In this document: one piece after another, positions 43,984-54,700 of the stretch
Numbering within the stretch: the first letter of the stretch is position 1
How the letters are laid out: every line of letters begins with the position of its first letter
DNA from: Cacconaster sp045642485
Lineage (GTDB): Bacteria > Bacteroidota > Bacteroidia > Bacteroidales > UBA932
Assembly: GCA_045642485.1 (NCBI GenBank)
Contig: JAZUIV010000077.1
Span: 1 to 59,488 of the forward strand
DNA length: 59,488 bases
Reading direction: 5' to 3'
The notes under the pieces: generated by a model
Database searches by the model: none
What the model saw: the letters and a program-made list of their open reading frames with translations, nothing else
Told to the model about the DNA's origin: nothing
Position numbers and translations under genes: made by a program

Positions 43984-46425
43984 ATGAAACGAATTTTCAT
44001 CTGTCTGGCGGTAATGCTGGGTGCTGTATCCTGCCAGAAGTATGATGATACCCAGATCAGGAAGGACATCAGTGAACTTCAGGAGCAGGTGTCATCGCTC
44101 AAGGCGTGGTGTGACAATTCCCAGACTGCAATCGATGCGGTCGCCGAACTTAAGAAGGCCGTGGAGAATTTCAATGGGATTTCCTATGTGGAAACTTTCT
44201 TCGGTGATTTCGGTACAGGGTACAATATCGTTCTGGACAACGATGAGGTGATTACAATCTATAACGTGAAAGTTTCGGGAGAGAGTTCATACCTCGGTAA
44301 CGTGGAAATCAGCGAGTCGAGCGTGAAGTTCACCCTGACGGACGGCACGAGTTTCATCCTGCCCCGACAGGACGCGACAATAAGTTTCGGTACGTTCGAC
44401 AAAAGAACTGTTGCCGCAGGTGATACAGTCAATCTGATTCTGAATCCCTCATTCACAAAGGCTTCATACGCTGGCATCAAGGCCGAACTGGCAAGCGAAA
44501 GTGGCGTGGCGGTGTCGGTGGCGACCAAAGGCGCGGTTGAGGCTGGCTGGAAGATAAAGGTTCTCAACCCCAAGTTCGGAGAGGACGGGAAGGTGACAGA
44601 GAATCCCGCAGTCCTGATTCTGGATACTCCCGGTGATTCAACGGACGCCATTCTCACCGTTACTGTTGTCGATAATGCAGGGGGCAGCCACACGACGGCA
44701 ACGACACTTACTGCCGGAATCCTGCACGCTGATATTGTCGTTTACGGGAAAATTTTCACCTCTGAGGTGGTTGTCATCGAGGCTCCCGTGGAAGCGGAAG
44801 AGTATCGGATGGCGAAAGCAATGGCAGTGAAGGACGGAAAGTATCTCTATGTCGGCAGCAGGGAAGGAGTACAGAAGTTCATCGGCAAGGAGACGAAAGT
44901 GATTGACTGGAGCGGCAAGGGTATGGTTATGCCGACTTGCGCCAACGGTCACGCGCACTATCTTTTGGGCTTCGGGCTGAAGCGCATCGGTATGATGATT
45001 GACCATGAGGCTGATGTCAAGACATTCCTCGATAAAGTCGCCGTTGAGGCGGCTGATGCCAAAGCAAAGGGCAAAGCCGCTATAATCGGCTTCGGGTGGA
45101 ACTACCATATCTTCAAGGACAAGATGCCGACCCGTCAGGACTTGGACAGGATTTGCAGCGATATCCCGATGTATTTCGCGGATGAAGAGGGGCATAAGGG
45201 GCTGGCCAACACCCTTTGCCTTCAGATGGCCGGTGTCCTGGACAATGACGGCAAACCCCTGATGGCGAAAGATGCCATTCGCGGCGGAGAGATTGAAATG
45301 AATGCAGACGGTGTTCCTACCGGTTTCCTCAAGGAGCAGGCCGGTACATACGTGCGCTCCAAGATGGATAATGACAAGCTTTATCCCGTTGAAGTGGCAA
45401 AGCAAAGTCTGAAAGATATGGAAAAGTACCTGCATTCCGTCGGTTACACAATGGTTATGGACGGGTGGAGCAACTATTTCTACAATGAGAGTGCTTACAA
45501 GGCGGCTTCACAGCTGGATGATGGCAACGACTTTCGCGTTCTCCTCGGTATGAGTTATGAGTTTGAGAGCTGGAGTGACCGTTCCAAGGCGATGGAAGCG
45601 GCCAATCAGGTCAGGCAGTATGCCTCCAGACACGTCAATCCGGGATGGATCAAGCTGTTTGTGGACGGTACGGTGGAAGGTGGCAGCGGCTATTGTATCA
45701 CACCTTATCCCGACGGACATCAGGGACTTATCAACTGGAATGAAGATGAAGTGGCTGAAATTACCCGTGAGGCGAATGGCAAAGGGTTGTCAATGCATGT
45801 CCACACAATGGGAGATGGAGCGGTCAGAGATGCTGTGGACGCCTTTGCGGAGGGCGGTCAGAAAGACAGACGCAATACGCTTGTCCACGTGCGTAATGTA
45901 CCTGAGGGTTACTATCAGAAGATGGCGGACAACAATGTCTATGCTACCTCCGGTATGCTGTGGCATCATTTTCCTGAACTGGCTCCCTTCATTTTGTATC
46001 TGACAGGTATGGTGCCGGAGGGTATGGAGGAGCAGTCTTATCCGATGAAGTCCTATTTCGACTATGGTGTCAATGTTAGTTCGCACACTGATTTCCCGGC
46101 CTTGTCCTCCAGTCCTGACAGCCCCTTCGGTATTATGGAAATTGCAGTGAACGGAATATGGGATAAGGAACAAGAAGGAACCTGGGGCCTCGGAGGATGG
46201 TGGACTGAAGAATTGCTGACACGTCAGCAGGCATTGCAGGCATTGACAATAAACGGTGCCAGACAACTCTTCCTTGAAAATGAACGCGGCAGCATCAGGG
46301 AGGGCAAGTATGCCGACTTCCTGCTCATTGATCAGGATGTCCTTACCTGCGAAGTGGGCAAAATCCGCGACACCAAGGTGGTCAACACGTACTTTGAAGG
46401 CAAGCAGGTTTATCCGGCAGAATAG
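43984..46425 (+). CDS. YtcJ-like amidohydrolase lipoprotein 2 with N-terminal beta extension
   Basis: 813 aa. Lipobox VSC (about Cys18). Residues about 20-240 are an added module: a short coiled coil (IRKDISELQEQVSSLKAW), a DUF4988-like stretch and a beta-sandwich. From about 245 to the end the protein closely resembles the preceding amidohydrolase: AVKDGKYLYVGS, GHAHYLLG, HVHTMGDGAVRDAV, SSHTDFP and GSIREGKYADFLLID, all metal ligands kept. It is clearly a duplication with an extra module, perhaps for binding to the surface or for targeting. The gene is the last of the operon and is closed by a strong terminator 15 bases after the stop. Confidence 0.9.
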   Translation: MKRIFICLAVMLGAVSCQKYDDTQIRKDISELQEQVSSLKAWCDNSQTAIDAVAELKKAVENFNGISYVETFFGDFGTGYNIVLDNDEVITIYNVKVSGESSYLGNVEISESSVKFTLTDGTSFILPRQDATISFGTFDKRTVAAGDTVNLILNPSFTKASYAGIKAELASESGVAVSVATKGAVEAGWKIKVLNPKFGEDGKVTENPAVLILDTPGDSTDAILTVTVVDNAGGSHTTATTLTAGILHADIVVYGKIFTSEVVVIEAPVEAEEYRMAKAMAVKDGKYLYVGSREGVQKFIGKETKVIDWSGKGMVMPTCANGHAHYLLGFGLKRIGMMIDHEADVKTFLDKVAVEAADAKAKGKAAIIGFGWNYHIFKDKMPTRQDLDRICSDIPMYFADEEGHKGLANTLCLQMAGVLDNDGKPLMAKDAIRGGEIEMNADGVPTGFLKEQAGTYVRSKMDNDKLYPVEVAKQSLKDMEKYLHSVGYTMVMDGWSNYFYNESAYKAASQLDDGNDFRVLLGMSYEFESWSDRSKAMEAANQVRQYASRHVNPGWIKLFVDGTVEGGSGYCITPYPDGHQGLINWNEDEVAEITREANGKGLSMHVHTMGDGAVRDAVDAFAEGGQKDRRNTLVHVRNVPEGYYQKMADNNVYATSGMLWHHFPELAPFILYLTGMVPEGMEEQSYPMKSYFDYGVNVSSHTDFPALSSSPDSPFGIMEIAVNGIWDKEQEGTWGLGGWWTEELLTRQQALQALTINGARQLFLENERGSIREGKYADFLLIDQDVLTCEVGKIRDTKVVNTYFEGKQVYPAE

Positions 46426-46440
46426 GTTGCGCCGGAGCAT

Positions 46441-46489
46441 AAAAAAATCACTCCGCAGTCCAATCGGACCTGCGGAGTGATTTTTTTTT
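46441..46489 (+). terminator. Strong bidirectional-looking terminator
   Basis: TCACTCCGCAG (46448-46458) and CTGCGGAGTGA (46470-46480) form an 11-bp stem, flanked by a run of A (46441-46447) and nine T (46481-46489). It can end both the amidohydrolase operon and the minus-strand gene ending at 46498. Confidence 0.9.
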
Positions 46490-46497
46490 AAGAGACT

Positions 46498-47061
46498 TTA
46501 TTCCTTCCTGCCGAGTTTGAAATACAGTCCAAAATTTGCCAGATTGTTGAAAGCACGGTAGTCACTGACCTGTGAAAGATCGAGAAATCCGCGTTCATAA
46601 CTGAAGAATATTCCAAGTCCGACGGGAAATGCGTATCCGATCTTTGCATTGAAGCCGAAGTCGTTTTTGTTGAATTCAAAGTCCTGCTTGAGAGCTCGGC
46701 CGTAGTATAGTCCGAGGAAGGCTTCAAATCCGCCGTTGCCTGAACCGTAGCCTACACTCAGGGGTACCTGAATCCATTGAGTCTGCATTTTCTCGTTGAT
46801 ATCCTTGATAGTCATATTGTTCAGGATATACTTCACCCCGGGTTCAAGGAAGAGAACATTGTTCAAAAGGTTGATGTCATACATCAAACCTCCGGAAAAT
46901 CCGAAACCCGATTTCATCGCTTTCGAGAAAGAGGAAGAAGGATTGTTCGAACTGGCACCGTTGCTGAATCCGCCGAAGTTTCCGGCTGCCTCAATTTTGA
47001 GTTGTGCTGATGCTGTTACCGCTATCAGCAGTGCGGCAGAAATGATAAAAAGTTTTTTCAT
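46498..47061 (-). CDS. PorT-like outer-membrane beta-barrel protein
   Basis: 187 aa. Signal peptide (1-19, ending TASAQ), then strands such as LKIEAAGNFGG, GFSGGLMYDINLLNNVLFLE and FEAFLGLYYGRAL, finishing with LGIFFSYERGF and FGLYFKLGRKE. The pattern is that of an eight-stranded PorT-family barrel. It shares the terminator at 46441-46489 with the amidohydrolase operon. A small exported protein gene lies upstream on the same strand. Confidence 0.82.
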   Translation of the reverse strand: MKKLFIISAALLIAVTASAQLKIEAAGNFGGFSNGASSNNPSSSFSKAMKSGFGFSGGLMYDINLLNNVLFLEPGVKYILNNMTIKDINEKMQTQWIQVPLSVGYGSGNGGFEAFLGLYYGRALKQDFEFNKNDFGFNAKIGYAFPVGLGIFFSYERGFLDLSQVSDYRAFNNLANFGLYFKLGRKE

Positions 47062-47087
47062 TTTTTTATGGGAATGGTTTGAAAATT

Positions 47088-47603
47088 CTATTTGAGACCG
47101 TTGAACAGGCCGGTGAGTATGGAGGATGCCTTGGATGATTCTCCATCATTGCCTTTACCTGACTTGACTCCGACTTTGGACAGGAGTCCGGAAACGGCAA
47201 CCTTGGCTGTGCCTCCACCGAGAGCACCGAGGTCCAGACTTGACAACGCCCCGAGTGTGGAGAGCACGGCTGAGACATTTTCGTCAGTAATCAGTCCCTT
47301 TGAACTTGAAACAAGGCCGCTGACAAAGTCAGCGACATCCTTGGTCTTCGAAATCCCCTTGGTATTGTTTGCGATGGCCACTACGTTGGCGATATTGACA
47401 GGGTTCTTCATATCAAGCTGGCCTGCCTGTTTGAATTGCGAATAGAGGCTGGAGAGTGCAGAACCGACTGCCTCACCATTTTCGGCAGTGAGAGTTACAA
47501 CTTGAGTGGTATCCTCTACGGCGGTGTCTGTCTGTGCCATAACTGTGGGAGTTGCAAGCAGGATTACTGTCATTGCAACGAGAAAGTTTCTGAGTGTTTT
47601 CAT
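47088..47603 (-). CDS. Small exported protein of unknown function
   Basis: 171 aa from ATG 47601-47603; an earlier ATG at 47648 gives a worse leader. Signal peptide MKTLRNFLVAMTVILLATPT to VMAQ. The mature part is Ser-, Gly-, Ala- and Val-rich, with a run SSLDLGALGGGTAKVAVSG and no cysteines or motifs. No family is recognised. It lies 26 bases upstream of the barrel gene in the same direction and may be its partner. Confidence 0.65.
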   Translation of the reverse strand: MKTLRNFLVAMTVILLATPTVMAQTDTAVEDTTQVVTLTAENGEAVGSALSSLYSQFKQAGQLDMKNPVNIANVVAIANNTKGISKTKDVADFVSGLVSSSKGLITDENVSAVLSTLGALSSLDLGALGGGTAKVAVSGLLSKVGVKSGKGNDGESSKASSILTGLFNGLK

Positions 47604-47706
47604 AATGTATGACGTTTTTAATAATGACTTACGATGTGTTCCGGGCATATAATCACAAAATTAGACTTATTTTTCGGAATTTCAAAACAGCTTCCATTTC
47701 CCGCCG

Positions 47707-48603
47707 CTACCTGAAGAACAGGACAATTGCGATGATTGACAGGGCGATGCCGGCAAACTGCACGGGCTTGAGCCTTTCCTTGAAGAAGATGATTCCCGTC
47801 AGGGTGGCGACAAGGACTATCCCGATGTTGTAGAGGGGGTAGAAGAGACCGGTGGACATTGCCCCCAATGCCCTCAGCAGGGAAGCTGTGCAGAGAGTGT
47901 TGACCAACCCCAGGATGAAGCCACCCAGGATGCTTTTGATTCCGAGAGGATGCTTCCTGAACGAGCCTTTTACAAAGCATATCAGAAGAGAGAACAGTGT
48001 TGCCGAAATGAAAATCAGCCCCATCATTACATCGGTATGCGGGTCGGTCTGCTGCACTATCTTGAGCCCGAAGTCAGAGCAGCCGTAGCAGGCGAAAACG
48101 CTTACAAGCATAAGAAGAGTACGTCTCCTTCTTTGGGCATCTGTCTTGTTCGTCAGAAGGGAAGGGTCGTGTTTCTGGCCTTCTGCCGGGAGGATTATCA
48201 GGGCGAGAGATATCAGCACGATTCCCACGGGAAGCCACGCAGGTGCAGGCTGCGCGAGGAATATCCAGCTGAAAATCACCGGCAGGATGAGCGAGGCCCT
48301 TGCCGCGACGGTCGTCAGTGCGACTCCCGACCTCCAAACGCTGTGGTCCATCACAACGAAACTCAGGACAAACAGAATCCCTTCCACCAGTGCCGGGATG
48401 GTGTTTGACCAGCGAGGGGAAAAACCCTGCAGGACGGAATCAGGGCCACCGGACTGCAACAAGGCGGACAGCACGGCTATGATGAACGCAGTCAGGTAGT
48501 TGAAGTGGATGACCTGATCCGTGTCAATCCTCAGGGATTGGCAGACCTTGAATACAATCGAGAACAGCGATCCGAATATTATGGCCGAAACAAGGAACAA
48601 CAT
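47707..48603 (-). CDS. DMT/EamA-type membrane transporter
   Basis: 298 aa with about ten hydrophobic helices, arranged as two halves of five, as in the drug/metabolite transporter superfamily. The C-terminal end LVATLTGIIFFKERLKPVQFAGIALSIIAIV is typical of the EamA second repeat. The substrate is unknown. No neighbouring gene points to a pathway. The gene is preceded by TAACTTTA, a possible -7 box, at about 48606-48613. Confidence 0.82.
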   Translation of the reverse strand: MLFLVSAIIFGSLFSIVFKVCQSLRIDTDQVIHFNYLTAFIIAVLSALLQSGGPDSVLQGFSPRWSNTIPALVEGILFVLSFVVMDHSVWRSGVALTTVAARASLILPVIFSWIFLAQPAPAWLPVGIVLISLALIILPAEGQKHDPSLLTNKTDAQRRRRTLLMLVSVFACYGCSDFGLKIVQQTDPHTDVMMGLIFISATLFSLLICFVKGSFRKHPLGIKSILGGFILGLVNTLCTASLLRALGAMSTGLFYPLYNIGIVLVATLTGIIFFKERLKPVQFAGIALSIIAIVLFFR

Positions 48604-48686
48604 GACATAAAGTTAGTAAAAAATATTCTTTTGCTGCATTCGACGAACTTGTCAAAGTATGTACGAATGAAAGACTCACGCATAAC

Positions 48687-50147
48687 TTAATCCTGTCCGA
48701 ATAGGGCATCCATTATCACAACGCGTTGTATTCTGCTACTATACATATTCAGTTTCAAGCCGTATGTTGTTACAAGAGTTGCCTGGATATTCCTCCTGTT
48801 TTTTGTGGCGCGGGTGAGTGTATCTATCTTGGTCCTCAATTTAGCGTCGTAGTCTTTATCTATTGAGAACTCGTCTCTTGTGAATTTCATTTCACAAAGG
48901 TTCAACACACGATCCGCCCTATCGATAAGCATGTCAATCTGAGCTCCTGGTGAGTCGTTCTCGGAGGAAGCCCTCCAAGGATAAATTTCTGCCTGTACCC
49001 CCGCTATTCCCAGTGCTGCACGGATTTGATTCTGATGAACAAAACATACATCTTCAAATGCGATTCCTCTCCAACGATTCAGTTTGGGGGAATTCTGGTT
49101 ATCATACCAATAGTGAGGATTTGTAGTGGGATTTTTGCTTACAAAGCCAAGATAAAACAAGCAGAACATGTCTGTGAGCTTATAATATTGATTCCGCTTG
49201 CTCTCACCAAAATTGTAATAAGGGGTCACAAGGTCACTCTTTATCAGTGCTTTGAGCATATCGCTGAGCGTTCCTCCGTCAGCAATACCTGTTTTTTCAA
49301 CTATCTGATTCCTTTTAGCCCCATATCGTAATGACGCCAAACATTCAACAATCTTCCTATAATTTTGATTATCTGTAAAAAGAGAGGTAAACAAGCGATC
49401 ATACTCAGAAACCAGGAAACCGCCTTCGCTGAAGAATATGTCATCAATATTTTCCGCAAGTGATTTCCCGGGTTCCATGAAGGACATATAGTATGCAACT
49501 CCACCCATCATCATATAAGTCTGAACAATATCATAACGATCCATCGTGACATTTCTTGAATTGAGATATCGTTGCGTCTCATTCAGAGTGAATGGGTGCA
49601 TATGCATTTCCCGATTGGTTCTACCATATAAACCACCATAATTATTGACTAGTTTGTCCAGCATCCATGTCGTTGCGCTACCACAGACAATTAACAGGAG
49701 ATTATGCTTCCCGCATCCCCAATCATTCCAGAAATGTTCGAATGCCGTCATAAAGCCAGACCTTGGGGTATCCAGCCATGGCATTTCATCAATGAATACC
49801 ACCATCTTCTTTTTCATGCGTTTCTTACCCAGGAAATCTTCCAATCTATGAAACGCATCCGCCCAATCTTTGAGAGGTTCAGTTATCCGGGCTCCATATT
49901 TTCTTAAAGAATGCGCGAATTCCTCCAACTGTATCTTATATAGGAGTTTCTCATCCTTATCTTTGAATTCCAATGGTGACACTGCCGTATGCTTGAACGT
50001 GAAGTTGTCATCAAAATATTCTCGGATGAGAAATGTCTTACCAATTCTTCGTCTTCCATATACGGTTAACAACTGAGCTGTTGGCTCCATTAATAGCCTG
50101 GCAAGCATCGCCTGCTCCTTTTCTCTTGCAATAATAAGTGATCTCAT
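48687..50147 (-). CDS. AAA-type ATPase with PD-(D/E)xK-like C-terminus
   Basis: 486 aa. Walker A GRRRIGKT (about residue 31-38), Walker B VVFIDEMPWLD, sensor strand LLLIVCGSATTW and the following winged-helix part belong to the archaeal-type ATPase family. The C-terminal region (about 400-470) has QIDMLI then LCEMKF, the D and ExK of a PD-(D/E)xK nuclease fold. These genes are abundant in Bacteroidota and often linked to mobile DNA, but their role is not established. Its promoter is well formed (50167-50198). It stands alone. Confidence 0.85.
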   Translation of the reverse strand: MRSLIIAREKEQAMLARLLMEPTAQLLTVYGRRRIGKTFLIREYFDDNFTFKHTAVSPLEFKDKDEKLLYKIQLEEFAHSLRKYGARITEPLKDWADAFHRLEDFLGKKRMKKKMVVFIDEMPWLDTPRSGFMTAFEHFWNDWGCGKHNLLLIVCGSATTWMLDKLVNNYGGLYGRTNREMHMHPFTLNETQRYLNSRNVTMDRYDIVQTYMMMGGVAYYMSFMEPGKSLAENIDDIFFSEGGFLVSEYDRLFTSLFTDNQNYRKIVECLASLRYGAKRNQIVEKTGIADGGTLSDMLKALIKSDLVTPYYNFGESKRNQYYKLTDMFCLFYLGFVSKNPTTNPHYWYDNQNSPKLNRWRGIAFEDVCFVHQNQIRAALGIAGVQAEIYPWRASSENDSPGAQIDMLIDRADRVLNLCEMKFTRDEFSIDKDYDAKLRTKIDTLTRATKNRRNIQATLVTTYGLKLNMYSSRIQRVVIMDALFGQD

Positions 50148-50166
50148 ACATGAAATTATTCAGCTG

Positions 50167-50198
50167 CGAATATAACAAAAGTCGCGCTCACCGCCAAA
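50167..50198 (-). promoter_or_regulatory. Promoter of the AAA ATPase gene
   Basis: TTTG (50195-50198), 20 bases and TATATTCG (50167-50174) on the minus strand fit the -33/-7 consensus, with one mismatch in the -7 box. The start codon is 20 bases downstream. Confidence 0.65.
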
Positions 50199-50290
50199 TA
50201 ATTTTTTAAAACAGCTTCTCAGTCATTTTTTTCGCTTGTTTCTGACTTTTTTCATTCGTAAACACATGGGAGAATTCAAGCCGTATGAAT

Positions 50291-51640
50291 CTATTTCAGT
50301 GATCTTGCTCCGAGGTATCTTTCCCTGTAGCAGAGAATCAGGACGGCGGAAAGGATGAATGCCAGAATCTCCGCGACGTTGACCGCCATCCAGATGCCGT
50401 CGATGCCGAGGAACGCCGGCAGGACGAATACCGATGCAAGTTCGAAGACGAGGGTTCTGGCGAATGCCGCAACCGCGGAGACAAGACCGTTGTTGAGGGC
50501 CGTGAACCAGGCGGAGCAGAACATATTGAAACCGCAGAGGAGGAAGCAGAGCATATAGATTCTCAGAGCCCTGACCGTAAGGTCGCACAGCTGAGGGTCA
50601 TATCCTACGAAGAGTCCGGCAATTGCCGGTGCGGAAAGTTCTGCAATTCCGGTGAGCAGGAGCCCGCCCACAGCGATGATTCCGATGCTTTTGCGCAGCA
50701 GGCTGCGCAGTTCATTCCTGTTTTGCGCCCCGTAGTTGAATGCGATGACCTGGGAGACACACAGGTTGTATCCGATGAAGACGGCGGCCAGAATGAAGCC
50801 CAGATACATAATTATTCCGTATGCGGAAACCCCGTTCTCCCCGACATATTTCATCAGCTGGAAGTTGTAACCGATGCTCACGATGCTCAATGCAATGTTC
50901 CCCACATATTCCGACATACCGTTGGTGCAGGTCTTGGCGATTGATTTCCAGTCAATCGATGAGAATTTAACGAAGCGGAGGTGGCTGTTGTTTCTCTTTG
51001 ATGCAAAGTGAGCAAGCGGATATGCTCCGCCCACGGCAAGGGCAATGGCTGTCGCAACCGCGGCGCCTGTCAGCCCCCAGTCGAACACCGCTATGAACAG
51101 GGCGTCGAGGACGATGTTTATGACTCCGCAGACAATGCTCACCACTGTCCCGAGCTGAGGTCTTTCCGCAGTCATATAAAAAGACTGGAATGCCATCTGC
51201 AAAGTGAGCCCGGGGAGTCCGCAGGCCACGATTCTGCCATATCTTACAGACAGCCGGACCATCTCTCCCTCCGCCCCGAGCGCCAGGACAAGAGGCTTCA
51301 TCAGAACCAGCAGGAGTATGCTGAATATCACTCCCGCCACAAAGGTGAGGAAGACTATCATAGTGAAGACTGACCTGGCTTTGTCGCCGTTGCCTTCGCC
51401 AAGTAGTTTGGAGACGAGCGCGCTGCCTCCTGTGCCGGTCATCAGGCCGAGGGCGGAAAGCAACGCTATGACGGGCCATACCAGATTGAGGGAGGCGAAG
51501 GCTGTGGTGCCCGCGAAATTGGAGACGAAGAATCCGTCGACGACGCTGTAGACGGATGTGATGATCATCATTGCAATCGACGGCAGGCCGGTCCGCACCA
51601 GCCGCCATACTCCGTAATGTCCTGTCAGTTCAACGCGCAT
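50291..51640 (-). CDS. MATE-family efflux transporter
   Basis: 449 aa, 12 predicted helices, in two halves. The helix-1 region VVDGFFVSNFAGTTAFASLN and the helix LLGEGNGDKA/GTGGSALVSKL are the MATE hallmarks. It exports drugs or cationic metabolites using Na+ or H+ gradients. The minus-strand -7 box TATCTTTG (51649-51656) lies 9 bases from the ATG, so the leader is very short. It is divergent from the GH106 gene. No regulator is next to it. Confidence 0.92.
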   Translation of the reverse strand: MRVELTGHYGVWRLVRTGLPSIAMMIITSVYSVVDGFFVSNFAGTTAFASLNLVWPVIALLSALGLMTGTGGSALVSKLLGEGNGDKARSVFTMIVFLTFVAGVIFSILLLVLMKPLVLALGAEGEMVRLSVRYGRIVACGLPGLTLQMAFQSFYMTAERPQLGTVVSIVCGVINIVLDALFIAVFDWGLTGAAVATAIALAVGGAYPLAHFASKRNNSHLRFVKFSSIDWKSIAKTCTNGMSEYVGNIALSIVSIGYNFQLMKYVGENGVSAYGIIMYLGFILAAVFIGYNLCVSQVIAFNYGAQNRNELRSLLRKSIGIIAVGGLLLTGIAELSAPAIAGLFVGYDPQLCDLTVRALRIYMLCFLLCGFNMFCSAWFTALNNGLVSAVAAFARTLVFELASVFVLPAFLGIDGIWMAVNVAEILAFILSAVLILCYRERYLGARSLK

Positions 51641-51703
51641 AGGGCCGCAAAGATAATAAATCCGATAATTTTTTCTAACTTGCTATTTCAAACAATATCG
51701 AAA

Positions 51704-54700
51704 ATGAAACGCCTAATCCTTATCTGCATTGCTGCTTTTTCGGTGAACGCCGCACCCGCGCAAATCTCCATTCAGAAGTTTCAACAGCCCGCAAGGGCGC
51801 ACTACCCCGAAACCTGGTTCCACTACGTGGACGGAAACGTTGACCGGGACGGAATAACGAAAGACCTCGAAGCGATTGCCGGGGCGGGAATCTCCGGTGT
51901 GCAGTTCTTCCACGGAGGTTGGGGCAATGAGCCCTGGAAAGGGGTGACGGACCCGGTCTATTGCCTTTCAGACAGATGGGAGAGTCTTGTCAGACACACA
52001 GCCTCCGAGGCAAACCGACTGGGGCTCCGCTTTACTATGCAGAACTGCCCGGGCTGGGCTATGAGCGGCGGCCCCTGGATAGACCTCGACCATACGATGC
52101 GCCATCTGGCATACAGCCGCACTGCCGTGAAAGCGGGTGACGGTCACGTGGTTCTGCCTCTTCCGGAAAATGCTGAAGACAGGGATAGCGATTTTCGGGA
52201 CATCTGCGTGCTGGCATTTCCGACTCCTGCCGGAGAATTCGACAAGCCGCTCTGGGAAGGCTCCCTGAAACTGGCCCCGTCCTCCACGAACCACAGCGTG
52301 ATATTGGAGATAAAACTTGACAGTCCTGCGGTTGCAAGGACATTGGAATTCTGCGCGGTCAGGGAGATGAACTATGCCCAGTGCGACGACCCCGATATGC
52401 GTTTCAAGGTTGAGGCAATCGATGATGCCGGCGTCACCCATACCGTCCTTTCGACGGAGGTCCCGCGGTCCAATTGGCAGGATACTTGGATTACGACCAC
52501 CTTCGCCCTTTCCGAATGTGGGGAGTGCTCACGCTACCGCATCACATTCGACAACAGATACGATATGAACCTGAGCCGCATCTGCCTGCGCTCGGCGGCA
52601 CGATATCCCAACTGGGAAGGGGAGGCCGGATGGACTCTTCGCGGAGTGTATCGCAGCGACGCGGTCCAGGACAGGAAGTCATACGTTGACCATTCAAGGA
52701 TTGTCGATATCACCTCCTGTATGAATGCTGACGGGACTTTGGAATGGGATGCACCGGAAGGGGAATGGACGGTCCTGCGTATCGGGCACGTCAATACAAA
52801 ACGGAAGAACGCCCCGGCTCCCGCGGAGGCCACCGGATGGGAGTGCAACAAACTTGACCCTTCAGGGGCCGACATTCATTTCAAGAATTATGTCGGGAAA
52901 CTGGCTTCCGGTCCTTTGGACGGACTGCTGAGCAATATGCTGATGGACAGCTGGGAATGTGAGGCCCAGACCTGGACGGCAAATATGCCCGCCGAGTTCG
53001 CCAGGGTGGCGGGCTATGAACTGAAGAGTTTTCTTCCGGCGGTTTTAGGTTATGTTCTGGATGACCTGGAGAATACTGCTCTCTTCCTCGGGGACTGGAG
53101 ACGCACTCTCAATGACCTCTATGTCAACAATTTCTTCGGCAGGATGGCTGCGAATGCCCACGAAGCGGGACTTACCGTCTCCTACGAGACGGCCGGGGGT
53201 GACGTCACCCCTATGGACCCGATGGAATATTACAAATTCGCCGATGTCCCGATGTGCGAATTCTGGCAGAATTTCTCAGGCTACCTCTCCAGCCACGAAT
53301 TCAAGCCGATACGTCCGACTGCATCCGCGGCCCGTATGTACGGCAAGAAGCGTGTGGATGCCGAGTCCTTCACCTCCTTCCAGTTGACTTGGGACGAGCA
53401 TTGGCAGATGCTCAGGGACATAGCAAACCAGAACATAATCGACGGTGTGACGCACAACGTCTTTCATACATACACGCACAATCCCAAGGCTTCTGAGTTT
53501 TTCCCCGGTGTCGCCTTCAACGGCGGAATCGGAACACCGTTCCTTCGCGGACAGACCTGGTGGAAATATATGCCCTCGTTCACTTCATATCTCGCCCGAT
53601 GTTCGTATATGCTGGAAAGCGGCAGGATGGTTTCCGATGTCCTCTTCTATATCGGTGACGAGACTCAGCAGAAGCCTCTCCAGCGATATCCTTTCCCGGA
53701 CGGCTACAGGTACGACTACTGCAATCCCGATGCATTACTCAACCGCATCTCAGTAAAGGATGGCAGATGGGTGACTCCCGAAGGGGTGAGCTACTCCCTG
53801 ATGTGGATTCCGGAGCCGGGCCGAATGCTGCCCGAGACTCTTGAAAGACTCGCTGCTCTTGTCAACGAGGGCGGGATTCTGGTGGCTGACCTACCTGCGG
53901 GAATAGCCACGCTCAGAAAAGACTCTCACCAGCAGGCCCGTTATGACAAGGCTGTGGCAACCCTATGGCAGGGGACGGGCATCCGCAATGTGGGTAAAGG
54001 AAAGGTGATTTCCGGATACGGCATAGAGCAGGCGCTGGAAGCCTGCGGCATATCTCCCGATGTAAACGGACTGCAGAAACAGTGGCTGCACAGACAGGAT
54101 GCCGGCACGGACTGGTATTTCGTGTGCGCACCGGCTCAGACCCCGTTCAACGGAGAGGTGAAGTTCCACTGCACCGGCCCCGTTCAGATATGGGATCCGG
54201 TTACAGGAGAGTCTCTGTCAATTCCTTCACGCAGGGAGAACGGATATACGGCAGTAAATCTGGATCTTGCGGAGGGGCAGTCTCTCTTCGTCGTCTTCAA
54301 CAGTCCGTTCCGTGCTGATAAAGTGCAGAAGCCGGCTAAAGGAAAATCAATCGACATCTCCGTCAATTCCTGGACCGTCAGTTTCCCCGCGGGGTGGGGA
54401 ATAGATGCTCCCGTGGTGACAGACCGCCTCATCCCCTGGAAGGATATGCCGCTTTCAGCCGAAGGAAAGGCCTTCAGCGGCACGGCCACCTATTCTACCG
54501 TACTGAATCTCCCGAAAATCGAAAAGGGGGCGCAGTATGTGCTCAACCTTGGGGCCGTGGATATGATTGCCTGCGTGAGAATCAACGGCAGGGAGTTCAG
54601 CCCGCTTTGGACGGAGCCCTATTCCGTTGACATCTCGTCAGCATTGAAGAAAGGCGAAAATACCGTTGAGATTGATGTTACAAGCTCGTGGTATAATCGC

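Noticed and set aside
42230..46425. Recent tandem duplication by recombination
   Set aside because: The two amidohydrolases differ widely at residue level, so the duplication is old rather than an assembly or recent event.
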